Part shown: one piece after another, positions 53,444-62,660 of the stretch
Position numbering within the stretch: the first letter of the stretch is position 1
How the letters are laid out: each line of letters opens with the position of its first letter
Assembly: GCF_000355765.4 (NCBI RefSeq)
Contig: NZ_CP021106.3
Location: 2,513,137-2,577,136, forward strand
DNA length: 64,000 bases
DNA from: Nitrosospira lacus
GTDB lineage: Bacteria; Pseudomonadota; Gammaproteobacteria; Burkholderiales; Nitrosomonadaceae
Reading direction: 5' to 3'
Notes under the pieces: model-generated
Databases searched by the model: none
Told to the model about the DNA's origin: nothing
Seen by the model: the letters and a program-made list of their open reading frames with translations, nothing else
Program-made: the position numbers and the translations under genes

Positions 53444-56136
53444 TTTTCCTCCAGGCATGGTTGGTTCATTTGTCCCAGATACCCCTGCGCGATGCGGTAA
53501 TAGACTTTGCGCAGCGGCTTACCTTCCCGGAAGATTGTTCGCTCAAGTATCGGGCCAGGTTGCGCCAGCATAGAACCAATCCCGTGGCCTTGCCGGTTGC
53601 GCTCCAGTTCCTTGGGCACCATACCCACCAGAATGATGGGCCGGCTCGTCGGCGGATCAGGCGGATACCAGAAATCATACATGGCAGCCTTGTCGCCGAA
53701 CAGATTTCGGGAGCGTATATCCATCGGCTCGCCGTTCTCGCTCTTGTTGTAAAAAGTCAGCGAAGTTGCCACCGACCATCGGCTCATGCCCACCACAATG
53801 GGCTTCTGGCCGGTCTGGCGTTGAACCGTTGCCACAATCTGCTCGACTTCATGGGTTGCTTCGCGCCAGAAATAGTGTTCGCCAAAACCCACGTAGGGGA
53901 CGCCGGGAATGCCGAGCACCACATAGTGCAGCGCAAATGCATAGAGGAACAGAAAAACCGCGATGGTAGGCTTCCAGGCCGCACGCACGCGGCTGGCGAG
54001 GGTGCTCAACTCCCCTTCCTGCCCCATCATCCACGCCATTGTCGGCAGCAATGCCAGCCACACGGGGCCGGTCCAATGAAATTTGGGCGCACCGAACAGA
54101 CTCAGGCAAAAAAATACCGCCAGCGGTACGCCGGTGAATACCCTCACAAACAGGCGGCACCTCGCCGTACGGGAATCGAGGCGGTCATCCCCCCCTGGCC
54201 CCAGCGCCATGGCCGCAGCCACCAGTCCTACCGGCGTCAGCATCAGCAGCATGTGGAGAAACAGCCAATGCAAGGAGAACTTGTTGCCTATTCCGGTGGC
54301 CCGCTCCGACTGGAACAGAATCGAGACCCAATTATGTTCCATGTTCCAGATAATGACTGGCGAGAACATCACCAGGGCAAGCCCGGCGGCGAGGTATGGT
54401 TGCGGACAGCGCAGCCAGCGGCGCGAGGCGGGATCAAGGATCACGAATAGCAATGCCGCCGGACCCAGCAGGCCCAACGTATACTTGGACAGTATCCCCA
54501 AGCCGAAGGCAATGCCCAGGCCCAGCCAGGCCCGATTGCCATCCGGGCCCAGCAGCATTCGTTCCATATAGTACAATGTAGCGGCCCACGCGGCCATCAG
54601 GGGTGCATCCGCTGTCATTAACATGCCCGGAACAAAGCCGAATGGCAATATGGCCAACAGCAGCACCGCGCGCATACCGGTCGTTTTATCGTACAGGTTA
54701 CGCGCCAACGCATATAAGTAGCCCATGGCGATCAGGCCGCAGATAAAGGCCCCGACCCTGACACCGAATTCGTTATCGCCAGCGATGGCGGTACCCAGCC
54801 AGATCAGCCACGCCACCATGGGCGGGTGATCCAGAAAACTCAATTCCATATGTTGGGCGTAATTCCAGTAATACGCCTCATCGGGAATCAGCTGTGTCTC
54901 CCCCAGGTAGATCAGGCGCAGCAAGACGGCAAAAACGACAATACCGAACGAAGCTACCCGCCAGCGTACATCTGCCGGGGGAGAATTCTGCCGGACGGGA
55001 AGTACATAGAAGGCAGTACCGAGATAGTTTACGGCGGCCGTAAGCGCAACAGCGGGAAAAATGGCCAGCGTGGCGGGCACATGCCAACCATGGACCAGCA
55101 ATGCCAGGATGCCGCCGCGCATCAGCAAGGCGAATAGCCCCACCATCAGGAAACGGCCAAAACGATGCCACTGCGGATAACCTGCGTGGAGGGGCGGGAA
55201 TGACCATTTCGAATTGAGCGGGTAAGTCACCGCGGCGGCGGCGAAGAAACTCACGCTATGCGCCAGCGCGAGGCCGACGCCACGGCTCATGAACCACTGG
55301 AACAACAGAATGTCGATCACCGCGCCAAACAGCCCCACCGCAGCAAACCGGCCGGTTGTGCCAAAGGAAACCGTGCCCCCGGCTAGCGTCATCAGGCGTT
55401 GCAGATAAATCCATTGATGATGAAGCGACACCTTGAAGGTGCCATGTGCGCGATTGTGAAAGCAAACAGGCACTTCCACGACTCGGAGTTTACCCCCGCC
55501 GGCCATGAGGAGTTCGAGGAGGATTTTGTTTCCGCGAGCGTGTTCGGCAATAGTGGCGGCCAGCTGCCGGCGGAAGGCAAGGAATCCCGAGGACGCGTCA
55601 CTCACATCACAGATAGGGCGGGTAAACCAGCCACCCATGCGCGCCAACCATTGATGGTGTAACGGCCATCCCACTGTACTGCCGCCTAATACATAGCGGC
55701 TGCCAACAGCCACGTCATGGCTGCCGTCCAGCACTGGGGCAACCAGAGCCGGCAGCCGCTCGGGCGGATGGCTGAGATCGGCATTCATCACGACGATGAC
55801 ATCGCTCTGCGCCAGCGACACACCAGCCAGAATCGAGCCTGTCAGGTCCGGCTTCTCGCGCCGCTCAACCAGTCTCACGTTCAGGTGGCTCTCCCAGGCG
55901 CGCACCCGGTCGGGAGTTCCATCACACGAACCGTCATCGACAAAAATGACCTCAAAACTACCCGGCGCCAGGTTCAAGGCAAACAGGCGGGTTAATAACG
56001 GATCAATATTATCTGCTTCGTTAAGCGTGGGAACCACCACGGAAAACTGCGCGGTGCTGGTTATAGCTGTATCGGACAGGCTGGATGACGTTGACGAGGG
56101 AGGACGTAAAGATAGAAAATGAGTTGTATCCAGCAA
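53437..56136 (-). CDS. Three-domain membrane glycosyltransferase (GT2 + GtrA + ArnT/PMT-like)
   Basis: The 899-residue product fuses three modules. Residues ~30-260 are a dolichol-phosphate-mannose-synthase-like GT2 domain (FSVVVPTLNEADNIDPLLTR, VIFVDDGSCDGT, VVMNADLSHPPERLP). Residues ~265-385 are a GtrA-like four-helix flippase domain. The rest is a PMT/ArnT-type GT-C domain (LIPDEAYYWNYAQHMELSFL with the catalytic acidic pair, then DHPPMVAWLIWLG). Together it could make, flip and use a polyprenyl-phosphate sugar. No ATG lies near the beginning; a TTG at 56136 is the only in-frame start before the first domain, so the start is uncertain. Confidence 0.88.
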   Translation of the reverse strand: MLDTTHFLSLRPPSSTSSSLSDTAITSTAQFSVVVPTLNEADNIDPLLTRLFALNLAPGSFEVIFVDDGSCDGTPDRVRAWESHLNVRLVERREKPDLTGSILAGVSLAQSDVIVVMNADLSHPPERLPALVAPVLDGSHDVAVGSRYVLGGSTVGWPLHHQWLARMGGWFTRPICDVSDASSGFLAFRRQLAATIAEHARGNKILLELLMAGGGKLRVVEVPVCFHNRAHGTFKVSLHHQWIYLQRLMTLAGGTVSFGTTGRFAAVGLFGAVIDILLFQWFMSRGVGLALAHSVSFFAAAAVTYPLNSKWSFPPLHAGYPQWHRFGRFLMVGLFALLMRGGILALLVHGWHVPATLAIFPAVALTAAVNYLGTAFYVLPVRQNSPPADVRWRVASFGIVVFAVLLRLIYLGETQLIPDEAYYWNYAQHMELSFLDHPPMVAWLIWLGTAIAGDNEFGVRVGAFICGLIAMGYLYALARNLYDKTTGMRAVLLLAILPFGFVPGMLMTADAPLMAAWAATLYYMERMLLGPDGNRAWLGLGIAFGLGILSKYTLGLLGPAALLFVILDPASRRWLRCPQPYLAAGLALVMFSPVIIWNMEHNWVSILFQSERATGIGNKFSLHWLFLHMLLMLTPVGLVAAAMALGPGGDDRLDSRTARCRLFVRVFTGVPLAVFFCLSLFGAPKFHWTGPVWLALLPTMAWMMGQEGELSTLASRVRAAWKPTIAVFLFLYAFALHYVVLGIPGVPYVGFGEHYFWREATHEVEQIVATVQRQTGQKPIVVGMSRWSVATSLTFYNKSENGEPMDIRSRNLFGDKAAMYDFWYPPDPPTSRPIILVGMVPKELERNRQGHGIGSMLAQPGPILERTIFREGKPLRKVYYRIAQGYLGQMNQPCLEEKC

Positions 56137-56469
56137 TTTGGTTAAAATGGATTCAGATAATTGTGACTTCCCGCAAGATCATTTCTTTTAACAACGACAC
56201 CTATCGAGTGAAGCGTAGCATAATTCATCAATCGGAGTACGGCCGATATGTGAGCCGGATAAGCGACAAAGGTTCGCGCTTGACCGCAACTTATCCAGAA
56301 CAGTTGCTTCGCATAATTTATCTGAACAGCCTGATGTCCCTGAGCATACATGGGCAAGCGCACAAAAATGGCATCAAGCGGGAATTTTGAATATTTGGAG
56401 GTGCCCATATTTTGCTATGGTGTGCTAGTATTAGCACGGATTTAATTTAATCTATTATAGGGAGGTTCC

Positions 56470-56835
56470 ATGAAAAATATGTTGAAACCGGTGCTGGTGA
56501 TATCCGCGTTATTCTTTTTCTCATCCCAGGCAGCAATGGCCGACAGTTACCCGGAGAAAGTGGGCGATAAACTTGCACACGGCATTGCCAATACAGTCAC
56601 CGGTATCGGAGAGATTCCCAAAAACATTATCATAGACACCAATCGAAAAGGCCCTGCGTACGGAATCCCGGTTGGCTTCCTGACCGGCATTATACATGGG
56701 ATCGGGCGCACCTTGACCGGAGCGGTAGATCTGATCACGTTTATTATTCCCACCAAGCCGATAATTTACCCCGACTATATCTGGAAAGATTTCGATAAGG
56801 AAACGCATTACCATCCTGACTGGAAATTGCAGTAA
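56470..56835 (+). CDS. Exosortase-system-associated protein (TIGR04073 family)
   Basis: This 121-residue exported protein (signal LKPVLVISALFFFSSQAAMA) contains the TIGR04073 pattern: KVGDKLAHGIANTVTGIGEI, PKNIIIDTNRKGPAYGIPVG and LTGIIHGIGRTLTGAVDLIT. Members co-occur with exosortase/PEP-CTERM systems and have no known function. GGAGGT precedes the ATG and a strong terminator follows, so it is monocistronic. A PEP-CTERM substrate is encoded 3 kb away; no exosortase gene is in this window. Confidence 0.82.
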   Translation: MKNMLKPVLVISALFFFSSQAAMADSYPEKVGDKLAHGIANTVTGIGEIPKNIIIDTNRKGPAYGIPVGFLTGIIHGIGRTLTGAVDLITFIIPTKPIIYPDYIWKDFDKETHYHPDWKLQ

Positions 56836-56870
56836 CGCTATTGGGTGCGGACTTCTTGATTTCATATTAA

Positions 56871-56895
56871 GGGAGCCCTGTGGCTCCCTTTTTTT
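56871..56895 (+). terminator. Rho-independent terminator
   Basis: GGGAGCC (56871-56877), loop CTGT, GGCTCCC (56882-56888) and seven T. It ends the TIGR04073-family gene transcript. Confidence 0.85.
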
Positions 56896-56983
56896 GCCTC
56901 CGCACCGTATCTTGTAAAGAGCATGGATTACCTATCCACCAGGGATTGGCCGTATTAACCATTCAGCAGACTGGAATCCTGCA

Positions 56984-58069
56984 GTGCCCACCGCAGCAAT
57001 GAAACATAATATCCTTGCAAACCATCCCGATGGCCTAACTGATGGGTGGGCGCAACAGATAGTTAACAGTCACTATCCCAACGTAATGGTATCAAGCGTC
57101 GCCATTGTTTCTGTTCAGGTCGGCACCACCACGCGAATCCGTCTCTCAGTTAAACATAACGGACCGGAAAAGCTGCCTAGGCAGTGGTTTGTAAAGCTGC
57201 CATCACTGGCATGGCGCGCGCGACTGATCACGGCATTACCAAGGCTGTTGCATACCGAGGTACGTTTCTATAATGAGGCAGCCCAAGCAGTTCCCGTTGC
57301 CATGCCCGGAATCCTGGCGGCGCAGAGCAGCCTTGGCAGGGGCGCCATATTGGTGCTCACCGACGTTACGGAATCCGGCGGGGTTACCGGTAATCCAGCG
57401 GACGCTCTGACTGTGGAACAAGCTTTACTGGTTGTTCAGCAGCTCGCCCGCCTTCATGCCCACTTCTGGAATAAGGCAGATCTCGAGAAAACCTACTATT
57501 GGCTGAATGGACCCGTTCGCCGCCTTGAAGACCACCTGGGCACAGCGCTGGCGGTTCCATTGATGAAACGGGGGTTACGTCAAGCGGGTAAGCTTATATC
57601 ACGGCCTCTCCATGCGTCGGCTATACATTATGCGCAGCATCGCCGCCGAGTGATGCATTATCTTTCGAATACACCCCAGACACTGGTCCATCATGATTGT
57701 CATCCCGGCAATTTATTCTGGAGCCGATCCAAACCTGGCCTCCTTGATTGGCAACTCGTCCGTGTTGGCGAGGGGGTCGGTGATGTTGCCTATTTCCTGG
57801 CAACCGCGCTTGACCCCAAAGTCAGACGGCTTCATGAAGCAAATCTGTTGTCAATTTATGGGAAGGAACTTCGGGATCACGGAATCGCCGGCATCGACAC
57901 CGAAAATCTTATGCGGAGATATCGGGCACACCTTACATATCCTTTCGAAGCAATGGTTGTGTCCCTTGCGGTCGGTGGAATGATGGAGTTGGAAAGCAAT
58001 CATGAGCTCATTCGCAGAACTGCTGCCGCGATCGAGGATCTCGATGCCTTTTCCGCTATTCCGATATGA
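56984..58069 (+). CDS. Aminoglycoside-phosphotransferase-fold kinase-like protein
   Basis: The 361-residue protein has the APH/choline-kinase-like fold: an N-terminal lobe with WFVKLPSLAWRARLITALPR and EVRFYNEAA, and a C-terminal lobe with the catalytic loop TLVHHDCHPGNLFWSRSKPG and the metal-binding LLDWQLVRVGEGVGDVAYFL. Relatives in the DUF1679/EcKinase group phosphorylate small molecules. The true substrate is unknown and resistance should not be assumed. The start is GTG 56984, or ATG 56999 (MKHNILANH); neither has a strong ribosome site. Confidence 0.8.
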   Translation: MPTAAMKHNILANHPDGLTDGWAQQIVNSHYPNVMVSSVAIVSVQVGTTTRIRLSVKHNGPEKLPRQWFVKLPSLAWRARLITALPRLLHTEVRFYNEAAQAVPVAMPGILAAQSSLGRGAILVLTDVTESGGVTGNPADALTVEQALLVVQQLARLHAHFWNKADLEKTYYWLNGPVRRLEDHLGTALAVPLMKRGLRQAGKLISRPLHASAIHYAQHRRRVMHYLSNTPQTLVHHDCHPGNLFWSRSKPGLLDWQLVRVGEGVGDVAYFLATALDPKVRRLHEANLLSIYGKELRDHGIAGIDTENLMRRYRAHLTYPFEAMVVSLAVGGMMELESNHELIRRTAAAIEDLDAFSAIPI

Positions 58070-58119
58070 TGTATTCATCCCCGTTCAAGGACGACGTCAA
58101 GGACATGCGTCGATTCGAG

Positions 58120-58551
58120 CTAGTATCCTTGACCGCTCACGCCTGACCCTGGATTATTCATACCGGGGTTACCCATGCCGGGATTGCTGATTCCAGGGGA
58201 CGAAGATTGACTGCTGAATTTTTCCCTTCCCGCAGCCGCTTCCGCATTGATCTTCTGTGATGCCTCACGATATCGCGCTTGTTGGGCATTTGCAGAGTTT
58301 GCGATAGTCGAGGTGTCGGCATTTGCCTCCTTGATCATGCATTCATCGTAAGACTGAACCTGCTTCTGCCACTCGTTCACCGCTGCGATGCTTCGATTAA
58401 TAGTATCCACGCTGCTGGAATCGACAGCAGGCGCCTCGGATAGCGTACCGCATCCGCCTGGCGACCAGCTCCCGTTGTTTAAAGTACCGGCGTTCGCCCC
58501 AAGCGCGACGGCAATAAGGGCAGGAGAGGTCAGAAGGACAATTCGCTTCAT
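58120..58551 (-). CDS. Small exported protein with Gly/Pro/Asn-rich tail
   Basis: This 143-residue protein has a clear signal peptide (KRIVLLTSPALIAVALGANA), two cysteines in the mature part (GGCGT and YDECM), a helical centre (NEWQKQVQSYDECMIKEANA) and a C-terminal tail of short repeats (ISNPGMGNPGMNNPGSG). I do not recognise a family. A ribosome site (GGAGGAAAT) precedes the ATG. A family 1 repeat lies 100 bases upstream of the gene. Confidence 0.72.
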   Translation of the reverse strand: MKRIVLLTSPALIAVALGANAGTLNNGSWSPGGCGTLSEAPAVDSSSVDTINRSIAAVNEWQKQVQSYDECMIKEANADTSTIANSANAQQARYREASQKINAEAAAGREKFSSQSSSPGISNPGMGNPGMNNPGSGVSGQGY

Positions 58552-58651
58552 GATGTATTTCCTCCATCAAGTTGTTGATTATGGAATAGCAACCCTGGGA
58601 ACGTATTCCGCATCCGGCATTTTATGCTTGCTCTTTTGATGCCTTGGCAAC

Positions 58652-58812
58652 CAGCAGCCTGTCGAACTTTAAAGAAATCAGTTGCAATCCAGCTGCAAAA
58701 GATCTGGCCGATTCATATTTCATCACTTTTCAACCGACAGAACGATTGTTGGCCTTCAAAATCTTCAAAAACCGGTACTCGGCCAGTCACTTTTCACCTT
58801 GATTCTTTAAGA
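58652..58812 (-). repeat. Repeat family 1, full-length copy D (reverse)
   Basis: This 161-bp element is in reverse orientation: CAGCAGCCTGTCGAACTTTA at the plus-strand left, then AGCTGCAAAAGATCTGGCCG, TTCATATTTCATCACTTTT, AACGATTGTTGGCC, TCAAAATCTTCAAAA and CTTGATTCTTTAAG at the right. It aligns along its whole length with the reverse complement of copy A. Confidence 0.7.
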
Positions 58813-59018
58813 CGAAGAGACCACACGATTCTTTAAAGCGGTTGAACAGCGTACTACGTCCATGACCAGGTGTCGAGCCATTGATTGGCGATCTTCCAGG
58901 ATTATATGGTGGACGCGGGTGTTGCGCGTTTTACCGAAAATTGCGCTACACTGTAACAATTCGCAATGGATCACTGCTTAACTCATGATCCCCGCCAGAG
59001 GTTGCTTCTGGAACAATA

Positions 59019-59678
59019 ATGACAGATACGCTCAAGAGCAGGCTTGAAATAATTGACGTTGATTGCGAAAGCACAACGAGAATCGAACTCGATAAGCTCT
59101 ATGACAACGCATATTATGACGGCATTAAATTCCACATTCCATCGCCACAGGCCGCGGAGGCCATTTGGCTCAGGCTTATCGCCAGAAAGGAACAAGAATT
59201 TATTCAGGAGCTGACTCCGGCTCTGAAATCGCGAGCCACCATCCTGAGCAAGAATGACGCATCCGCCATTGAGGGGATGGTGAATGAAATATTTGCGGAC
59301 GACCGCTACCTGGAACGGATGCAGGATTTCTACCGGGAGGTGACGAAAAAAGCAATGGTTTATGAATCTTCTTTCGATATGGATGCCAAACGACTGGAAC
59401 TTCTCGACTCCACATATCGCATGGGCGCCGCCAACGCGCTTCGCAAAGCGCGGCGCAATGTCCTCGCGGAATTGGAGCCGTACACGCAGCCCGGCGCGCC
59501 GGAGGATGCTGGATTTTTATCCCAATGGCGGCACTATTCCAATCTGAGCCCATTGAGATCCATTACCACGGTTGCTCTATTAAGTTTAACCTCGTACCTT
59601 ATTGCAGCTATCATCACGAGCGAGACATTTCAAAGATTACTGGAACGTTTTGGCTGGTCCGGCGGTACCGGTCTGTAA
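59019..59678 (+). CDS. Hypothetical tail-anchored protein
   Basis: The 219-residue product is acidic and helical with one hydrophobic segment near the C terminus (TTVALLSLTSYLIAAIITSE, residues ~181-200). This suggests a protein anchored by its tail with the bulk in the cytoplasm. Recognisable stretches such as KLYDNAYYDGIKFHIPSPQA and YRMGAANALRKARRNVLAEL do not match a family I know. No signal peptide is present. It stands alone. Confidence 0.65.
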   Translation: MTDTLKSRLEIIDVDCESTTRIELDKLYDNAYYDGIKFHIPSPQAAEAIWLRLIARKEQEFIQELTPALKSRATILSKNDASAIEGMVNEIFADDRYLERMQDFYREVTKKAMVYESSFDMDAKRLELLDSTYRMGAANALRKARRNVLAELEPYTQPGAPEDAGFLSQWRHYSNLSPLRSITTVALLSLTSYLIAAIITSETFQRLLERFGWSGGTGL

Positions 59679-59752
59679 AACCCGCCGCTAAGCTGACTTT
59701 GACGCAGCGGTGGCGCGCACGTTGGCAATGATTGTCGCGGTTTGGCGTTTAC

Positions 59753-59783
59753 CAAAACAAACCCCCGCCACAAGAACGGGGGC
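59753..59783 (-). terminator. Terminator of the PEP-CTERM gene
   Basis: On the minus strand CCCCCG (59782-59777) pairs with CGGGGG (59767-59762), followed by TTTGTTTTGG. It lies 21 bases after the PEP-CTERM protein stop. Confidence 0.7.
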
Positions 59784-59803
59784 ATCGGAAGAATGGCAGA
59801 TAA

Positions 59804-60463
59804 TCAGGTTAGATGCTTTGTTTTGCCACGCCTGTGCGTGGCAATAAAGCCTATCAACCCAAGACCTGCCAATAGCATGGCATAAGTTTCCGGTTCCGGA
59901 ACGACGCTCACGGTGGGCGTTTGTGTCAGCGTAAAGGTATACGTGTTTCCCGCGCCTGGATCGAACATTTTAAGATTAAATCCCGCATTTATGGCCTCTC
60001 CGGCAGCCAATCCTTCGGTGAAATTCAGATCACGCGGACCGGTGGGGTGAAAAGGGTCTGGTTGAGCCACAGAAGGCGAAGCAAGCAGAAAATTACCTAG
60101 CATAGATGATTTGAAGCTGGTAAACACCACACCGTTACCCTTTACATCGGCCGGCTCAGTAATACTCAAGTGGAAATCAGTAAATGGCAAGGTCGTATTG
60201 TTGGTGATCAATCCAGTCACGTCGTAGGCTCCTCCATTGCCCGTACCGTGCGCTACCGTAAACGTCAGCGTAATCGGGCCGGCACCGGAAAAGACGTTGG
60301 AAAAACCCAGCGTGTTGGGATTAGTGGAATTGCTGAGAACAGAAAATGACTCCAGCCCTGGTCCGCTGGCCGTCACACTGGTAATAACACCCGAGGCCGT
60401 TGCAGTGGAAACCATTCCCGCTAACGCTAAAGCCGCTATAACAGATTTTGACAAAATATTCAT
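59804..60463 (-). CDS. PEP-CTERM sorting-signal protein
   Basis: This 219-residue secreted protein begins with a signal peptide (KSVIAALALAGMVSTATA) and ends with a canonical PEP-CTERM signal: VPEPETYAMLLAGLGLIGFI followed by ATHRRGK. Such proteins are processed by an exosortase (EpsH/XrtA type) and displayed at or released from the outer surface, often alongside exopolysaccharide. The body is beta-rich, Thr/Ser/Gly/Asn-rich and cysteine-free, typical of surface proteins. AGGAG precedes the ATG. Confidence 0.92.
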   Translation of the reverse strand: MNILSKSVIAALALAGMVSTATASGVITSVTASGPGLESFSVLSNSTNPNTLGFSNVFSGAGPITLTFTVAHGTGNGGAYDVTGLITNNTTLPFTDFHLSITEPADVKGNGVVFTSFKSSMLGNFLLASPSVAQPDPFHPTGPRDLNFTEGLAAGEAINAGFNLKMFDPGAGNTYTFTLTQTPTVSVVPEPETYAMLLAGLGLIGFIATHRRGKTKHLT

Positions 60464-60808
60464 ATCTCTCCTAATCGATCATGACTAAACTGCCGGGTAG
60501 ATAATATTACCCCGTCGGAATACTCGTGAACCAAGTCCCAAAACCAGGAAGAAATCATGGGGCACATGATAAACCAAGCAATTATCATGCCAGAAAAATG
60601 AAGCCCTAAAAGCGGTAAAATGTAATAAAAGTGCCATAAGGGTCGCAGCGACAATCTCATTATGGCTCAATGGATATGCCATAGAAATTAATCTTTAATC
60701 CAAGTAACTGAATTGTAATTAATATTAACCAGAGCCTAAGTTCAATTGAGGCGCTAGTCTTTTACTTCTGTTTACAAATGGATTTGTCGAAAAATATTAC
60801 GGTATGAA

Positions 60809-61039
60809 TTCGATGGTGCCGACGCGGTATCGTGTGCATACGCTGAGTTATATCGAGGGTAAGAGCGCAATTACAATTATGGAGGCCATCCAGGAACTTC
60901 ACGGACGAGAATTTCGGGACCCGTGGTTTATTTATATCGGGTGTTGGACTGGGATGAGGTGATGATTAGAGAGCACATCCGCCACCAGGGGGACGAAGTG
61001 GCCGCTATGATGGACTCAGGCTTGACACCGGTTTCTTGA
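60809..61039 (+). pseudogene. Decayed IS200/IS605-type tnpA transposase
   Basis: Pieces in successive frames recall the TnpA (Y1) protein: RVHTLSYIEGKSAI, then RNFTDENFGTRGLFISGVGL, then WDEVMIREHIRHQGDE. Intact relatives read roughly LSYIxGKSAIxIAR, RNFTGENFWARGYFVSTVGLDE and EYIRHQ. At least two frame changes and the loss of both ends make it non-functional. It lies between the PEP-CTERM gene and the RcnB-like gene. Confidence 0.65.
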
Positions 61040-61154
61040 CCTCGAGTGACTGGCAAAAATAAGCCCCCGGCTCTACCGGAGGTCATTCAACCCTGCTACA
61101 TGCCGTCGGTCAGCTGATTTTAAATCAACTGCCTCCCGTAATCCGCATGGTAGC

Positions 61155-61670
61155 TCACATCCCGTTCAAATCTTCAACTGCAGCGAGCACCATACCCGTT
61201 CCAGCGGCGATCAGAAGAACATCCGCCGCAACACGTACGTAACGGTATCCGGGACCGGGATATCCCAGTTGTCCAATCAAGTGCGGGGGCAAATCATAAA
61301 AGGTCACGCCCCGCGGCAGCGGATAACCTACTCTCCATTTTTTCGCCTGTCCCGGCGGCATGCAACCGTTGTACTTCTTTGCCAGCCCGGGTGGGCAACG
61401 TCCGCTCTGGAACCGGGGCCTGAAATAATCCGAAAGGATAGTGCGTTGACGATCGTCAAAATGACGAATTGCACGTCCGCCCCCACGATACTGATTTCCA
61501 TCCTGGTAATTTTGATAATTTTTTTCGTGTTTGCGGCCTTTATGCTGACCTCGCTTACCCGCCTTGTGGTTCCCTGCTCCCATGGGCTTTTCAGCGGAAA
61601 CAGGCATGGGGATGAAAGATAGTGACAGCGCAATGGTGGGAATAAGAAGATTCAGGAAAATTTTAAGCAT
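61155..61670 (-). CDS. RcnB/CigR-like periplasmic protein
   Basis: This 171-residue exported protein has a signal peptide (LLIPTIALSLSFIPMPVSA), a highly basic His/Lys/Gly-rich middle (KAGKRGQHKGRKHEKNYQNY), and the RcnB-type C-terminal region CPPGLAKKYNGCMPPGQAKK, then GVTFYDLPPHLI and YRYVRVAADVLLIAAGTGMV, with a final hydrophobic hairpin. Relatives influence nickel/cobalt balance (RcnB) or virulence (CigR); the role here is unknown. It stands alone. Confidence 0.78.
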   Translation of the reverse strand: MLKIFLNLLIPTIALSLSFIPMPVSAEKPMGAGNHKAGKRGQHKGRKHEKNYQNYQDGNQYRGGGRAIRHFDDRQRTILSDYFRPRFQSGRCPPGLAKKYNGCMPPGQAKKWRVGYPLPRGVTFYDLPPHLIGQLGYPGPGYRYVRVAADVLLIAAGTGMVLAAVEDLNGM

Positions 61671-61894
61671 GATAAGTGATTATGGATTCCGTAATTGGAA
61701 ACCGTCGTCTCCACCGATTGGTTCTGCAACGGCCGACATAATGCCCTAACGCGCCGCCAAGCCGGACGTTTACATCATCTCTGCAATGGGCAGGAATCAG
61801 CCGGAAAAATGAATAGCATGATAACGTTATTTGCGTGGACTGCAATATCATAGAAAACGAGTCTCGTTGCCCGTAGCGATCGGAAATGGAAATG

Positions 61895-62521
61895 CTACCC
61901 CTTCAACCAATTATCCAGCTTCAGGCGCAATTCTTCCAACGGACGATAGCCGCCGGTGAGTACGCGGCAGCCCGTTGCATCCTGCATGATCACCGCAGGG
62001 AAGCCGTGCACGCCCCATTGACGCGCTTCTTGAAAATGGCCAAGGGTTTGGCTCCTTGCAATATCGGATTCAAACACTTGCAAAAAGTGGTGCGCGTCCA
62101 ATCCAGTGTCCGCGGCTAACCGCGTCAGCACAACAGCAGTGGTTACATCCTGCTGTTCAATATAAAAAGCGGATTGCACCGCCTTGAAAAATGGAAAAAC
62201 CGTGTCGGAATTGATGATGGACGCCGCGACTACACCACGGCTGGCAGGTTCGGTATCGTAGATGAATCCTGACGGCATTGCGCCTTCGAAGCGAAATGGC
62301 TGTCCCGTCAGACGATGCACCGCTTGCCAATGGCGCAATATTGCCTCGCGTTGCGTGGAAGGCATGGGCTCTTTCGTGCCCGGCCGCAAGCCCCCAAGCA
62401 ACAATTCCATTTTCAGACGAACCCCATACTCGCAACGAATTGCCTCGATCACAGGCGAGAAACCCCAGCACCATGAACACATCGGGTCAGCGATATACCA
62501 CAGGGTTTTTTCATTCATCAC
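61895..62521 (-). CDS. DsbA-family (FrnE-like) thiol oxidoreductase
   Basis: This 208-residue thioredoxin-fold protein has an active-site CSWC in YIADPMCSWCWGFSPVIEAI, the helical insertion of the DsbA family, and the cis-proline segment RQWGVHGFPAVIMQ. There is no signal peptide, so it acts in the cytoplasm like FrnE and the 2-hydroxychromene-2-carboxylate isomerase-like group. The substrate is unknown. The first ATG (62521) and the ATG three bases later are equally good starts. Confidence 0.88.
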   Translation of the reverse strand: MMNEKTLWYIADPMCSWCWGFSPVIEAIRCEYGVRLKMELLLGGLRPGTKEPMPSTQREAILRHWQAVHRLTGQPFRFEGAMPSGFIYDTEPASRGVVAASIINSDTVFPFFKAVQSAFYIEQQDVTTAVVLTRLAADTGLDAHHFLQVFESDIARSQTLGHFQEARQWGVHGFPAVIMQDATGCRVLTGGYRPLEELRLKLDNWLKG

Positions 62522-62660
62522 GAGCCGCTTTCGTCCATTCGATCAGTTTGACCAGCGGAAGAAAGTATAGCCACACATCCATCGTATGGATATCCACCCG
62601 TGGATGCAAATGAGCAGATCAAGACACTGACGGACTAATCCATCCGTCTGCTGAGTGAAA

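Noticed and set aside
56085-56408. Short frames upstream of the three-domain glycosyltransferase
   Set aside because: Neither strand shows a ribosome site or family match; the glycosyltransferase frame itself continues open into this region without a start codon.
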